Positions 9,100 to 18,182 of a DNA stretch of 64,000 nt are shown here, in pieces; within the stretch, counting starts at the first letter, position 1; every line of letters starts with the position of its first letter. Under the pieces are notes generated by a model. It searched no databases and was not told the DNA's origin. It saw only the letters and a list, made by a program, of their open reading frames with translations. The translations under genes were made by a program, and so were the position numbers. Origin of the DNA: Bacterioplanoides pacificum (lineage in GTDB: Bacteria > Pseudomonadota > Gammaproteobacteria > Pseudomonadales > Oceanobacteraceae); NCBI RefSeq assembly GCF_042648445.1, contig NZ_JBHRYB010000001.1, positions 434,001-498,000 of the forward strand. The letters are read 5' to 3'.

Positions 9100-10644
9100 G
9101 AACTGCTGGCGGATTGCAGCAAACTCGTCGATGTCGGCCAGTAACAGCTCGACCAGCTGGGGGTCGAAATGTTTGCCCGATTCTGAGCGAATCAGGGTAA
9201 CAATCTCCGCCAGCGGCCAGGGCTCTTTGTAGCAGCGTTTACTGCCCAGTGCGTCAAAAACATCAGCCAGGGCGGTAATGCGTCCGGCAATATGAATCTG
9301 CTCACCCTGCAGGCCGTTCGGATAACCACTGCCGTCCCAGCGTTCGTGGTGCTGGCCGGCGATAATGGCACCCAGTTTGAGGATTTTACGTTCGGATTTT
9401 TCCAGAATTTCCTGGCCGATACCGGCATGGGTTTTCATGATGGCCCATTCTTCGGCCGTGTGTTTTCCCGGTTTATTAAGAATCAGATCGGGAATGGCCA
9501 CCTTGCCGATGTCATGTAATGGTGACGCCAGTTTCACCAGTTCGGCTTCTTCTGCCGACAAGCCATACGCCAGTGCTAATAACTGAGAGATTTTAGCCAC
9601 CCGCTTAACGTGTGCGCCGGTTTCCTGGGAGCGGCGTTCCACCGCTTCGCCGAGCATATAAACCAGCTCACGCTGAGTTTCGAGAATGTCTTCGCGCATC
9701 AGCAGGTTTTCATAGGTGATGGCGACATTAGTGGCGTATATCTCCAGCAACTGTTTATCCAGCGCTGATGGCTCGCGGTGGTATTTCACGTAGAGCAGGC
9801 TTTCACTGCCGCGTTCGGAAGCGAAATAGCCGATGTAGTAGTTTTCGTAATACTGGCTGCTTTGCTGTTGCATCGCCTGCTCGAAACCGTCACGGATATA
9901 GTCCGGAATCGAATCAAACGACTCCATATCGGAAAATTCCTGCATTTCACCGGTGGCGGCCAGCACCCGGAAACGTTTATCGCTGATGTGTAATTTGTCG
10001 TAGCGACTGCTGCTGGAGCAATACAGAGCGGTTTGCTGCAGGCCCAGCAGGTTGGTGACCTGGCTCAGTACGGCGGAGGCAAACCCACTGATCTCCCCGG
10101 CACTGAACACCTCGGCGGAGGCGCGAATCACCCGCTCCAGCCCTTTGCGGTGTTCGTTCAGGGTGCAGATATCACGATAACTGCGCAGCGTGGCGTACAT
10201 CAGGGTGTTGAGCTTGGTGGTGGTCAGCTCGGTTTTGTCTTTGTAGTCGTTAATATCGTAAGTGCGGATGACTTCCTGTTCCGGAGCCTGACCCGGCTGG
10301 CCGGTACGCAACACGATACGGGTGTAACGGTTGCGCAGGTCTTCACGGATATAACGGGCGACTTCCAGCCCGGCATGATCCTCTTCCATCACCACATCCA
10401 GCAGCGCCATGGCGATGTCTTCATTTTCGGCCATGATTTGTTTGGCTTCTTCGCCGGAATACGCACTGACCAGTTCTACCCGCCGGCCGTCAAACTGAAA
10501 ACCGGTCAGCACCATGCGGGTGATGCGATGCACATCGGGCTCGTCATCAGCCACCAGAACCCGCCAGTGGGGCGCTTCCTGAGTGTTGCTGTCGGTCTCT
10601 TCGCTGCTTACGTCATCATCGGCAAAGAGGAAGTCATTGGTCAT
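9091..10644 (-). CDS. Response regulator with DUF3369 and HD-GYP domain
   Basis: A predicted cyclic-di-GMP phosphodiesterase controlled by phosphorylation. The 517-residue order is a receiver domain (about 25-145, ADDEPDVHR acidic pocket, phosphoacceptor Asp in LLDVVMEEDHAG), a DUF3369 sensory domain in the middle, and a C-terminal HD-GYP domain. That domain has the HD pair in SPLHDIGKVAIPD and the GYP signature in HHERWDGSGYPNG, so the metal site looks complete. ATG 10644 (MTNDFLF) has a GGAG box about 10 nt upstream; an ATG at 10707 would add 21 residues without a clear ribosome site. No cognate histidine kinase is adjacent. Confidence 0.9.
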   Translation of the reverse strand: MTNDFLFADDDVSSEETDSNTQEAPHWRVLVADDEPDVHRITRMVLTGFQFDGRRVELVSAYSGEEAKQIMAENEDIAMALLDVVMEEDHAGLEVARYIREDLRNRYTRIVLRTGQPGQAPEQEVIRTYDINDYKDKTELTTTKLNTLMYATLRSYRDICTLNEHRKGLERVIRASAEVFSAGEISGFASAVLSQVTNLLGLQQTALYCSSSSRYDKLHISDKRFRVLAATGEMQEFSDMESFDSIPDYIRDGFEQAMQQQSSQYYENYYIGYFASERGSESLLYVKYHREPSALDKQLLEIYATNVAITYENLLMREDILETQRELVYMLGEAVERRSQETGAHVKRVAKISQLLALAYGLSAEEAELVKLASPLHDIGKVAIPDLILNKPGKHTAEEWAIMKTHAGIGQEILEKSERKILKLGAIIAGQHHERWDGSGYPNGLQGEQIHIAGRITALADVFDALGSKRCYKEPWPLAEIVTLIRSESGKHFDPQLVELLLADIDEFAAIRQQFPD

Positions 10645-10761
10645 ACAAAAAGCTCCGGTAAATAGCCTGTCGCCTAAAGTGCTCATTTCTGAGTTTAGTT
10701 CAGGCACGGCAAAGCGGGAGACGCAGAGGTGATATTCGTGTGACAGATTGGTAACCGCAGG

Positions 10762-11400
10762 TTAACGGGTACCGAATACCACCATGGTTTTGCCTTTCAC
10801 GGAAACCAGGCCCTGTTCTTCCAGATCTTTCAGCACCCGGCCAACCATTTCGCGCGAGCAGCCGACGATACGGCCGATTTCCTGGCGCGTAATTTTGATC
10901 TGCATGCCGTCGGGGTGGGTCATGGCATCGGGTTCTTTGCTCAGATCCAACAAGGTACGTGCTACCCGGCCGGTCACGTCGAGGAACGCCAGGTCGCCGG
11001 CTTTACGGGTGGTGCGGCCCAGACGCTCCGCCATCTGACGGAAGATGCGGAAAATCAGTTGTGGGTCCTGTTTCGCCAGTTCCTGAAATTTGTCGTAGCT
11101 GATCTCGGCGACTTCACATTCGGTTTTGGCTTTTACCCAGGCGGTGCGTTCTTTCTGTTGCTCGTCGAACAGCCCCATCTCACCAAAAAAATCCCCTTCA
11201 TTGAGGTACGCCATGATCATTTCACGGCCGTCGCTGTCTTCAATAAACACAGTGACGGACCCTTTGATCAGGTAATACAGGGTGTCGCTTTCTTCGCCGG
11301 CATAAATCAGCGTGCTGCGGGCAGGGTAGCGACGACGATGGCATTGGCTTAAAAAGTCTTCCAGGTCGTGATGCTTCGGAATTAATGGAGGAAGGCTCAT
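10762..11400 (-). CDS. crp: cAMP receptor protein (Crp/Vfr family)
   Basis: A global transcription regulator. The 212 residues contain an N-terminal cyclic-nucleotide beta-barrel with GDFFGEMGLF and ERTAWVKAKT, the positions that hold the cAMP Glu and Arg in E. coli CRP. A dimer helix follows, and then a winged helix-turn-helix ITRQEIGRIVGCSREMVGRV, whose recognition helix keeps the SRExxGR residues. It is divergent from a YhfA-like OsmC gene, the same neighbour as in E. coli, which supports orthology. Vfr-like specificity is possible. I saw no convincing full CRP site in its own upstream region. Confidence 0.92.
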   Translation of the reverse strand: MSLPPLIPKHHDLEDFLSQCHRRRYPARSTLIYAGEESDTLYYLIKGSVTVFIEDSDGREMIMAYLNEGDFFGEMGLFDEQQKERTAWVKAKTECEVAEISYDKFQELAKQDPQLIFRIFRQMAERLGRTTRKAGDLAFLDVTGRVARTLLDLSKEPDAMTHPDGMQIKITRQEIGRIVGCSREMVGRVLKDLEEQGLVSVKGKTMVVFGTR

Positions 11401-11612
11401 AGTGTGACGTCCGGTCTAAAAGAAGCAGGGATTATCACTGATTATAGAGGCAAGTTGAAGTCATGACGGTGTGAAACAGGATACTGGCGCAAATGCGTAA
11501 GCCAGATGGCGCTTTTAACCCGGGCTGAGAGTTTTTTCTTCTCGACAAAACAACGCCTGTGGTAACCTCCGCCCTCTTTACACCGAGAAAGTCAATACAC
11601 CGGAGAAGGCAA

Positions 11613-12035
11613 GTGAAAGCAACCATTAAATGGGTCGATAACGTGATGTTCCTGGGTGAATCCGGCAGTGGTCATACCGTCGTAATGGACGGTCCGGAAG
11701 ACCACGGCGGGCGCAACATGGGGGTTCGGCCAATGGAAATGTTATTGCTGGGTCTGGGTGGTTGTACCAGTTTCGATGTGATGAGTATTTTGTCAAAACA
11801 GCGTCAGCAGGTGCTGGATTGTGTGGCCGATATCGAAGCCGAACGTGCGGATGCTGTTCCCAGTGTATTTACCCGTATTCACGTTAACTTTACGGTGAGT
11901 GGTAAAAACCTGAAGCAATCGCTGGTTGAGCGGGCGGTGAAGTTATCGGCGGAAAAGTATTGCTCGGCATCGATTATGTTGGAGCAGGGAGGGGTGGAGA
12001 TCACCCACGGTTATACCATTGTTGAAGTCGACTGA
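11613..12035 (+). CDS. OsmC family protein, YhfA-like
   Basis: A protein of 140 residues with the OsmC/Ohr fold. The two family cysteines are present, in GLGGCTSFDVM and in KYCSASIML, suggesting thiol-based peroxide or persulfide chemistry; the YhfA branch has no proven substrate. GTG 11613 is chosen because GGAGAAGG sits at 11602-11609 and the protein then begins MKATIKWVDNVMFLG. It is divergent from crp, as yhfA is in E. coli, and lies 33 bp ahead of speD on the same strand. Confidence 0.9.
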   Translation: MKATIKWVDNVMFLGESGSGHTVVMDGPEDHGGRNMGVRPMEMLLLGLGGCTSFDVMSILSKQRQQVLDCVADIEAERADAVPSVFTRIHVNFTVSGKNLKQSLVERAVKLSAEKYCSASIMLEQGGVEITHGYTIVEVD

Positions 12036-12068
12036 TCAGAACAGCGACCTATCCCGAGGATTAAGCTA

Positions 12069-12860
12069 TTGAACAATAAGTTACGCCTGCACGGTTTCAA
12101 TAACCTGACCAAGTCTCTGAGTTTTAATATTTACGATATCTGTTACACCCAGACAGAAAAAGAGCGTCAGGAATATATTGAATACATCGATGAGTTATAC
12201 AGCGCAGAACGGCTGACGAAAATTCTGACCGATGTTGTCGATATTATTGGTGCGAACGTACTTAACATTGCCCGTCAGGATTATGATCCGCAGGGCGCCA
12301 GCGTCACTATTCTGATTGCGGAACATGAAGTGCCGCCGAATGAAGAATTGATGGAAGAAGCCCCGGGGCCGCTGAAAGATTCGGTGGTGGCGCATCTGGA
12401 TAAAAGTCATGTCACGGTGCACACCTATCCGGAAAGCCATCCTCATGGCGGCATCAGTACTTTCCGGGTGGATATTGATGTTTCGACCTGTGGTTTGATT
12501 TCGCCACTGAAAGCACTGAACTATCTGATTCACAGCTTTGATTCCGACATCGTTACCTGTGATTACCGGGTGCGTGGTTTTACCCGCGATGTGGACGGGG
12601 TGAAGCACTACATTGATCATGATATCAACTCGATTCAGAACTACCTCAGCGAAGATACGCAAAATGCGTATCAGATGATTGACGTGAACGTGTATCAGGA
12701 AAACACCTTCCATACCAAAATGATTCTTAAGGACTTTGAGCTGGATAACTATCTGTTTGGTGAAGGGTCGCGCAATATGAGCCAGCAGGAGCGGGTAACG
12801 GTTGAAGAAAAAGTCCGCAAAGAAATGCTGGAGATTTTTTATTCGCGCAATATGCCCTGA
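12069..12860 (+). CDS. speD: S-adenosylmethionine decarboxylase proenzyme (E. coli type)
   Basis: Makes decarboxylated SAM, the aminopropyl donor for spermidine. The 263 residues match the E. coli-type (class 1A) SpeD in length. The self-cleavage site is visible as K112-S113 in LDKSHVTVHTYPE, where the Ser becomes the pyruvoyl group. The start is an uncommon TTG at 12069, supported by GAGGA at 12056-12060 and by the conserved N terminus. Neighbours are the OsmC-like gene 33 bp upstream and an MFS gene 12 bp downstream. No spermidine synthase gene (speE) is adjacent or elsewhere in the window. Confidence 0.95.
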   Translation: MNNKLRLHGFNNLTKSLSFNIYDICYTQTEKERQEYIEYIDELYSAERLTKILTDVVDIIGANVLNIARQDYDPQGASVTILIAEHEVPPNEELMEEAPGPLKDSVVAHLDKSHVTVHTYPESHPHGGISTFRVDIDVSTCGLISPLKALNYLIHSFDSDIVTCDYRVRGFTRDVDGVKHYIDHDINSIQNYLSEDTQNAYQMIDVNVYQENTFHTKMILKDFELDNYLFGEGSRNMSQQERVTVEEKVRKEMLEIFYSRNMP

Positions 12861-12872
12861 GTGAGATAACGG

Positions 12873-14066
12873 ATGCGTACCACAGTAAATGGTCCGGCCA
12901 TCGTCTGGTGGCTGATGCTGAGTCAGGCTCTGACTCTCAGTGCCGCTCCGCTGATGGTGTTTGTCGGCGGCCTGGTTGGCAAACAATTGCACCCGGACCC
13001 GGGCTTTGCCACCTTGCCGGTGGCGCTGATGATTATTGGTACGGCGGTCAGTGCGATGCCCGCTGCCCGATTGGCTCAGCGCTGGGGACGTAAACGGGTA
13101 TTTCTGCTGGCAGGTGTGATTGGCATGGCCGGCAGCGGGGTGGCGGCCTGGGGGATTCAGCAACATAACTTCTGGCTGTTTTGTCTGGCAGCCGTTGCTT
13201 TTGGTGTGTTGATTGCGGTTACCCAGCAATCCCGTTTTGTTGCAATGGATGCGGTTGCGGCTGACCGTAAGCCGGTAGTGGCCGCCCGTTTATTGCTTGC
13301 CGGTCTGGCCTCGGCATTTATTGGCCCGGAGCTGACCCGGCTGGATCAGCTCTGGAGCGATGCGGGTTTTGCCGGGGCATTTGCCGGGTTAGGTGGTTTG
13401 TTGTTAGTCAGTACGCTGGTGTTATGGCTGGTACTGCCAGCGTTGCAGCTGCAGCAGGAATACCATGACGGAGACCATCGCTCGCTGACGACGTTACTGT
13501 CGCAACCGGTGCTGTGGCTTGCCGTGGCCGCCGCCGCCGGCGGCTATGGTCTGATGGCGTACATCATGACGGCCACACCGCTGAGTATGACGGTGCAATA
13601 CGGTTATGAGCTGAGCGATGCCAAGTGGGTGATTCAGAGTCACATTGCCGCCATGTTTTTACCCTCATTGATTTCCGGCCAGCTGATACGCCGGCTGGGA
13701 GAGTGGTGGATGATTGTTGCCGGTGTGGCCATTTACTCGCTGACGTTATTGATTTCCTGGTGGGATCAGACGCTGGTGCATTATTGGCTGGGACTGGTGT
13801 TGCTGGGGCTGGGCTGGAATCTGCTGTTTGTTGCCGGTACTTCGCTGCTGACCCGCTGCTACCTGCCTCATGAAGCCAGCCGGGTACAGGGACTGAACGA
13901 TATGCTGGTGTTTACCGCCCAGGCACTGGGAGCGCTGGCGTCCGGTTCGGTGTTGTTATTGCTTGGCTGGCATGGTCTGTTGCTCAGCAGTATTCCGTTG
14001 TTGCTGTTAATGCTGGTGTTATTGCTGCGGGTAACACCGGGTCGTCTGGCACTGTCTGCTCAGTAA
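12873..14066 (+). CDS. Major facilitator superfamily transporter
   Basis: A predicted inner-membrane transporter of 397 residues with about 12 hydrophobic segments. The cytoplasmic loop between segments 2 and 3 carries the MFS signature as ARLAQRWGRKRVF. It begins 12 bp after speD and is probably in the same transcript, so a polyamine-related or general efflux role is possible, but the substrate cannot be read from the sequence. Its 3' end overlaps the convergent TonB receptor gene by 7 bp. Confidence 0.85.
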   Translation: MRTTVNGPAIVWWLMLSQALTLSAAPLMVFVGGLVGKQLHPDPGFATLPVALMIIGTAVSAMPAARLAQRWGRKRVFLLAGVIGMAGSGVAAWGIQQHNFWLFCLAAVAFGVLIAVTQQSRFVAMDAVAADRKPVVAARLLLAGLASAFIGPELTRLDQLWSDAGFAGAFAGLGGLLLVSTLVLWLVLPALQLQQEYHDGDHRSLTTLLSQPVLWLAVAAAAGGYGLMAYIMTATPLSMTVQYGYELSDAKWVIQSHIAAMFLPSLISGQLIRRLGEWWMIVAGVAIYSLTLLISWWDQTLVHYWLGLVLLGLGWNLLFVAGTSLLTRCYLPHEASRVQGLNDMLVFTAQALGALASGSVLLLLGWHGLLLSSIPLLLLMLVLLLRVTPGRLALSAQ

Positions 14067-16051
14067 CGGCCGGAAACAGACAACTGCCACACCGGCTCAG
14101 CATGAAACCGCACCCGTGTTTCTGCCGTGCGTATTTCCCGATCATCATTCAGCAGCTGGCGGGCGGTTAAACCGGCCTGCCAGCGGGGTTGTTGATAACT
14201 CAGGTACAGATCCAGCGCATGTCCCAGGTAACTGGTCTGACGATCGTCAGGCCGGTCAAAATTACTGTATGGCTCTTCACTGTGGCCCTGATAACGCCAC
14301 TGACCACCCCATTGCCAGCTGCCGGCTGTGCGGTCGAGGCTGAGACTGAGGTTGTAAGCCGGCTGATTTGGCAGTCGCTGGCCGTTACGCTCACCATTGG
14401 CGCGTAAATACGACCGATAGACTCCCAGCCCAAGATTGACCCGGACAGACTGTGACAAAGGCTGGCCCAGGTCGAGCAAGGCGCCTTGCTGAACACCGGC
14501 GACTGCGCTGTTTTGTGGCTCAACCACCGTCAGTGGATTACCACTGGTTTGTGGTTGCTGGCTGATCACATTGAGAATGGCGTTATTGATGGAGCGATGA
14601 AACAGGTTGAGGTGGGCATACTGGCCGTGCAAATGGCGGCTGCGGTATTCAATATGGCCGTTCAGGGCGCTGACCAGTTCGGCGTTCAGATTGCCGTTGC
14701 CACGCAGTTCAACCTCTCCCTGGCGGATGGCATAGGGGATCCGGCGGCTGAGCTCTGGCTGGCGGGCGCTTTGACTGCCACTGACGCTGAGGTGTAATTC
14801 GTCATCATAGCGATACTTCAGATGAAAACTGGGCAGCCAGAAGGTGTCGCCGGTGACGGCGGTTATTTTATTGCCCTGTTCATCGGTTTGTCGCAGTTCG
14901 TAGGTTTCCATGCGAAAACCCGCTTCAAACCAGGTGTTGCTGGTCAGGTCCCAGCGATCGAGCAGATACCAGTTCAGACTGTTCTCTGAGACATGGAAAT
15001 CCAGAGATTGCAGACTGGTCAGAGAGCCGGACAGCAGCGAGCTGACATCCCGCTCCATACGGCGCAGGCTGATACCACTGTGCCAGTGGTGTTCATCCTG
15101 TTGTTCATTCAGGCTGGCCTGCAGCTGCCAGCGGCGGGCCTGATGCTGCAGCCGTCCTGTCTGCAGAGTTTCCCGCTGTTTAAACTGTTCGGTTAACAGG
15201 TAAGACTGCCAGCGGCGGTGGCCCAGAGTGCCACTGACCCGGGCTTTCAGGCGCAGGGTATCGTAACGCTGCTGCTGGCTGCGGATCGCTGCCAGCGGGT
15301 TGTTGCTGTCGCGGTTATCGTTGCGTTGTTGCTGATCATCCTGCAGGTAAATCAGGCTGCTGCTGAATTGCTGCTGCTCGCCGACAGGGCGGTTATAGGC
15401 CAGGTAATAACCGGCGCTGTTTTCCGCATTATGGCTTTTCCAGCGGTCACTGATTGTCAGTGGCACGAGTCCGGCCTGTTGTTCGTCTTCACCTTTCAGT
15501 TGCTGGCGTCGTTTCTGGAAATCCGCCAGTAAGGTCACCTTACCGCCGGCCAGTGGCTGACTGCCTGCCAGGTTCATGGCGCTGTTAAGTGGTTCACCAC
15601 CAAGACTGACCCGCGCCGTTGCCGTATGTGGCTGTGGTTGTAATAACACCAGGTTGATCGTACCGGCAGCGCCGCCGCGGGAGTCCAGGTCGGCAATGCC
15701 ATTGGGATAGATTTCCACCCGTTGCACCAAGCTGGCAGGAATCTGAGCCAGATCACGGTTGTTGTTCTGGCCATTGCCTGCCAGTGGCTGGCCGTCGAGT
15801 AAAATTGCCAGGTAACTGCTGTCCATGCCATGCAGTTGCACCTGAATACGGCCGTCGGTGTTTTGCTGCAGGCTGATGGCAGGCACGCGCAGCAACATAT
15901 CCAGCGCCGTCAGTGGTTGCCAGTGACGGAAATAACTGGCCGGATATTGTTGTACGACGTAGGCCTGAGCTGCAGAGCCGGGATCCGGTTGCGCCGCGGC
16001 AAAGATCTGGCTGCAGCCCAGCAGCAGTAGCCCTGCAATCCCTGCACGCAT
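14060..16051 (-). CDS. TonB-dependent outer-membrane receptor
   Basis: A predicted ligand-gated outer-membrane channel of 663 residues. A signal peptide (GIAGLLLLGCSQIFAAA) is followed by a plug domain with LLRVPAISLQQ, IQLHG-like and LLDGQPLAGNGQ segments and VQRVEIYPNGIADL, then a long beta-rich barrel ending in an aromatic-like C terminus (WQLSVSGRY). The spacing of plug motifs (VEIYPNG, GGAAGTINLVL) is standard. A GAGGAGAG box precedes ATG 16051. It starts 9 bp after rsmC and could be the last gene of a merR-rsmC-receptor transcript. The substrate is unknown. Confidence 0.85.
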   Translation of the reverse strand: MRAGIAGLLLLGCSQIFAAAQPDPGSAAQAYVVQQYPASYFRHWQPLTALDMLLRVPAISLQQNTDGRIQVQLHGMDSSYLAILLDGQPLAGNGQNNNRDLAQIPASLVQRVEIYPNGIADLDSRGGAAGTINLVLLQPQPHTATARVSLGGEPLNSAMNLAGSQPLAGGKVTLLADFQKRRQQLKGEDEQQAGLVPLTISDRWKSHNAENSAGYYLAYNRPVGEQQQFSSSLIYLQDDQQQRNDNRDSNNPLAAIRSQQQRYDTLRLKARVSGTLGHRRWQSYLLTEQFKQRETLQTGRLQHQARRWQLQASLNEQQDEHHWHSGISLRRMERDVSSLLSGSLTSLQSLDFHVSENSLNWYLLDRWDLTSNTWFEAGFRMETYELRQTDEQGNKITAVTGDTFWLPSFHLKYRYDDELHLSVSGSQSARQPELSRRIPYAIRQGEVELRGNGNLNAELVSALNGHIEYRSRHLHGQYAHLNLFHRSINNAILNVISQQPQTSGNPLTVVEPQNSAVAGVQQGALLDLGQPLSQSVRVNLGLGVYRSYLRANGERNGQRLPNQPAYNLSLSLDRTAGSWQWGGQWRYQGHSEEPYSNFDRPDDRQTSYLGHALDLYLSYQQPRWQAGLTARQLLNDDREIRTAETRVRFHAEPVWQLSVSGRY

Positions 16052-16060
16052 AGTCTCTCC

Positions 16061-17071
16061 TCAGCGGGGCTGACTCAGGCAGATGATTTTAAAGCCATCT
16101 TGCTGGGCCAGCATCTCACATTGCTGAAAATGGTGCTGTGCCCATTCTTCGTAGGCCAGATGGCGGTTGGCGACAATCCATAACTGGCCGTCACTGACCA
16201 GGTGGTTGCGGGCCTGGCGGAACAAAGTTTCAGCAAACCGGTAGTCGGTATCTTTACCCTGATGGAAGGGCGGGTTACTGATAATAAAGTCGAACCGGCC
16301 GTCAATATCGTGCAGACCGTCGCTGGCCTGTACGTGTGTTTGCAGACCCAGCCGCAGGCTGTTCAGCTCAGCGCTGCGCAGTGCAAAGGCATCCACATCC
16401 GCCAGGGTGACATCCAGCTGTGGTTGCTGTTGTTTCAGGCTCAGGCCGATGACACCGCTGCCACAGCCCAGATCCAGCAGTCGGCCGCTTGCCGGCGCGG
16501 GCAGATATTCCAGCAGTACCCGGGTGCCGGTGTCCAGTTTGCCATGGCTGAATACGCCGGGCAGGGTCAGGTAGCTGTGCTGCTGATGGCTGAACGATTC
16601 GGCCTGAGTTAACCAGTTGTGTGGCGGTTGAGATTTCAGTTGCAGATGCCACAGAGAGCAGCGCCGGGCACTGTCGGTTTTTTCGCTGTGCTCACACCAG
16701 GCGGCGCAGGCTTTACCGATGCTTTTACCGCCGGCGTCATTGGCCGCCACGGCGTAACATTCGGAGAACTGAGAGCCGATCAGTTGCACCAGGCTGGTGG
16801 CCAGTTGTTTGGCTTTGGGCCACAGCAGGATAACCCGTTGTGGTTGCCAGTCAGCGGACTGCAGTTGTTGTGGCAGAGCAAACTGTTTTTGCTCATCGTT
16901 CAGTGCCTGATATTGCAGAAACGTCTGCCAGTCCCAGGTAATGATGCGGCTGTTATGTTGTTGCAGCTGCTGTACCCAGTTTGCCGGCAGATCTTTGCCG
17001 TTACCTAGGATCAGTGCCTGCTGTAATAACTCCGGCTGGCGCAGTAATAATTCGTAAACGGCCTGACTCAT
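16061..17071 (-). CDS. rsmC: 16S rRNA m2G1207 methyltransferase RsmC
   Basis: Methylates the N2 of G1207 in 16S rRNA of the 30S subunit using SAM. The 336 residues show a degenerate N-terminal methyltransferase-like half followed by a catalytic half with LLDLGCGSGVIGLSL (SAM site) and ISNPPFHQG (target base motif). KTDSARRCSLW and TLPGVFSHGKLD between the halves match RsmC rather than its relative RlmG. The start overlaps the stop of the upstream MerR gene as ATGA, so the two are translationally coupled. Confidence 0.9.
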   Translation of the reverse strand: MSQAVYELLLRQPELLQQALILGNGKDLPANWVQQLQQHNSRIITWDWQTFLQYQALNDEQKQFALPQQLQSADWQPQRVILLWPKAKQLATSLVQLIGSQFSECYAVAANDAGGKSIGKACAAWCEHSEKTDSARRCSLWHLQLKSQPPHNWLTQAESFSHQQHSYLTLPGVFSHGKLDTGTRVLLEYLPAPASGRLLDLGCGSGVIGLSLKQQQPQLDVTLADVDAFALRSAELNSLRLGLQTHVQASDGLHDIDGRFDFIISNPPFHQGKDTDYRFAETLFRQARNHLVSDGQLWIVANRHLAYEEWAQHHFQQCEMLAQQDGFKIICLSQPR

Positions 17072-18000
17072 AAACCCGAGCCTTTCAGTAAATCGCGGAT
17101 ATTCAGTGCTCCTTGTTGCACGTCGTCGCCCAGCGGAATCAGCCCGGCACGTTTCAGATGTTCGTTATCAGCGGCGCTTTGATTGCTGACAAACACGGGT
17201 TTGCCACTTTCTACCGCCAGGCTTTGTAGTTGTTCCAGCTGTCCGCCTTCGAGCGTGCGTGGTACCTGTACCACCGCCGCCTGCCATTGTTGCCGGATCA
17301 TCAGCTCGGCGGTCTGAGCCGGGGTCATCAGGCCGTTAAAATACACCGGCCGCATTCCCAGTTGTTTGAGCAGCACTGCCATCAGTAGCAGCGATACTTC
17401 GTCCTGGTGACTGAAGTTGACGATGGCGACCGACGGCTGTGTCTCACCCAGGGGTTGTTCTTCGTATTGATACAGACGTACTGCCAGCCGGGCTTGCAAA
17501 AAGGCGGCATAAAACCGCAGCCGGGCCTGGCCCAGTTCTTCCTGAGCGGCGTCTTTCAGCTGGCGGTAAATCGGGATCAGCAGAAAACGCAGTGCGATAT
17601 CGATGGGAAAAAACTGTGCAACGTCTTCAAAGGTGTCGCTCAGGGCGCGTTCGTCAAAGTCGCGCAACGCCTGGTGCAGAGTTTCGCGGTAATGTTGCCA
17701 CTGTGAGGTCTGGTCGCTGACCGACGGTTTCAGCACCTGAGACGCCGGGTCAGTATTACGATCCAGCATTGCCTGCGCCTGTGAAATCGGGATGCCGCGG
17801 TTGAGCAGGCTGACCACCTGTTTGATCAGATGAATATCGGCTTCGCTGTAGAGTCGGTGACCTTTGGCGGTTCTTTTCGGAGTTAACAGGCCGTAACGTC
17901 GCTCCCAGGCTCGCAGCGTAATGGCATTGACTCCGGTTTCGCTGGAGACCACGCGGATCGGATAATAAGCGGCCTGATTGTCGGGGGTGGAGCTCGCCAT
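17068..18000 (-). CDS. MerR-type regulator, LitR/CarH-like with degenerate cobalamin domain
   Basis: A DNA-binding regulator of 310 residues. The N-terminal MerR domain is typical (GVNAITLRAWERRYGLL, GHRLYSEADIHLIKQV). The C-terminal 200 residues follow the LitR/CarH cobalamin-binding fold, but the family motif that supplies the cobalt-ligand His reads SHQDEVSL here: an Asp sits where ERHELG-type proteins have the ligand His, and the following Gly is lost. That matches class II LitR (PplR of Pseudomonas putida), which are B12-independent and act with short LOV proteins. A short LOV gene lies divergently next door. The downstream overlap with rsmC is ATGA. Confidence 0.85.
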   Translation of the reverse strand: MASSTPDNQAAYYPIRVVSSETGVNAITLRAWERRYGLLTPKRTAKGHRLYSEADIHLIKQVVSLLNRGIPISQAQAMLDRNTDPASQVLKPSVSDQTSQWQHYRETLHQALRDFDERALSDTFEDVAQFFPIDIALRFLLIPIYRQLKDAAQEELGQARLRFYAAFLQARLAVRLYQYEEQPLGETQPSVAIVNFSHQDEVSLLLMAVLLKQLGMRPVYFNGLMTPAQTAELMIRQQWQAAVVQVPRTLEGGQLEQLQSLAVESGKPVFVSNQSAADNEHLKRAGLIPLGDDVQQGALNIRDLLKGSGL

Positions 18001-18033
18001 GCTGAATCGTATCTCGTTGATGATGCAAAGGGG

Positions 18034-18062
18034 ATTCTATAAGCAGTTATACACAATGTAAA
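18034..18062 (-). promoter_or_regulatory. Predicted promoter of the LitR-like gene with TATACA box in spacer
   Basis: On the minus strand TTTACA (18062-18057), a 17-nt spacer and TAGAAT (18039-18034) form a good sigma-70 promoter, 34 bp from the start codon. TATACA (18048-18053, plus strand) lies inside the spacer, a position where a MerR-family regulator could act. GTTATAC occurs at 18046-18052 and again at 18089-18095. Confidence 0.5.
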
Positions 18063-18182
18063 AACTAACACCGTAAACCGATGCGCAGGTTATACGTGGT
18101 GCTTTCTCTGGCGGCTCAGGCGTAGTACATTGAAGCCTGCTGATAAATAGACAATTGCCTGTTAATACCCGCTGGAGGAACC

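Noticed and set aside
11401..11612. CRP site for crp autoregulation
   Set aside because: TGTGA half-sites occur (for example near 11402 and 11470) but none has a matching TCACA partner at 6-nt spacing.
12195..13229. 344-codon frame on the minus strand across speD and the MFS gene
   Set aside because: Antisense of two well-supported genes, His/Asn/Arg-rich translation without any family feature.
18001..18182. Full P. putida PplR operator (halves separated by 12 nt)
   Set aside because: TATACA and TGTA halves are present but only 3 nt apart; no pair with the published spacing was found, so I report the boxes as a candidate only.
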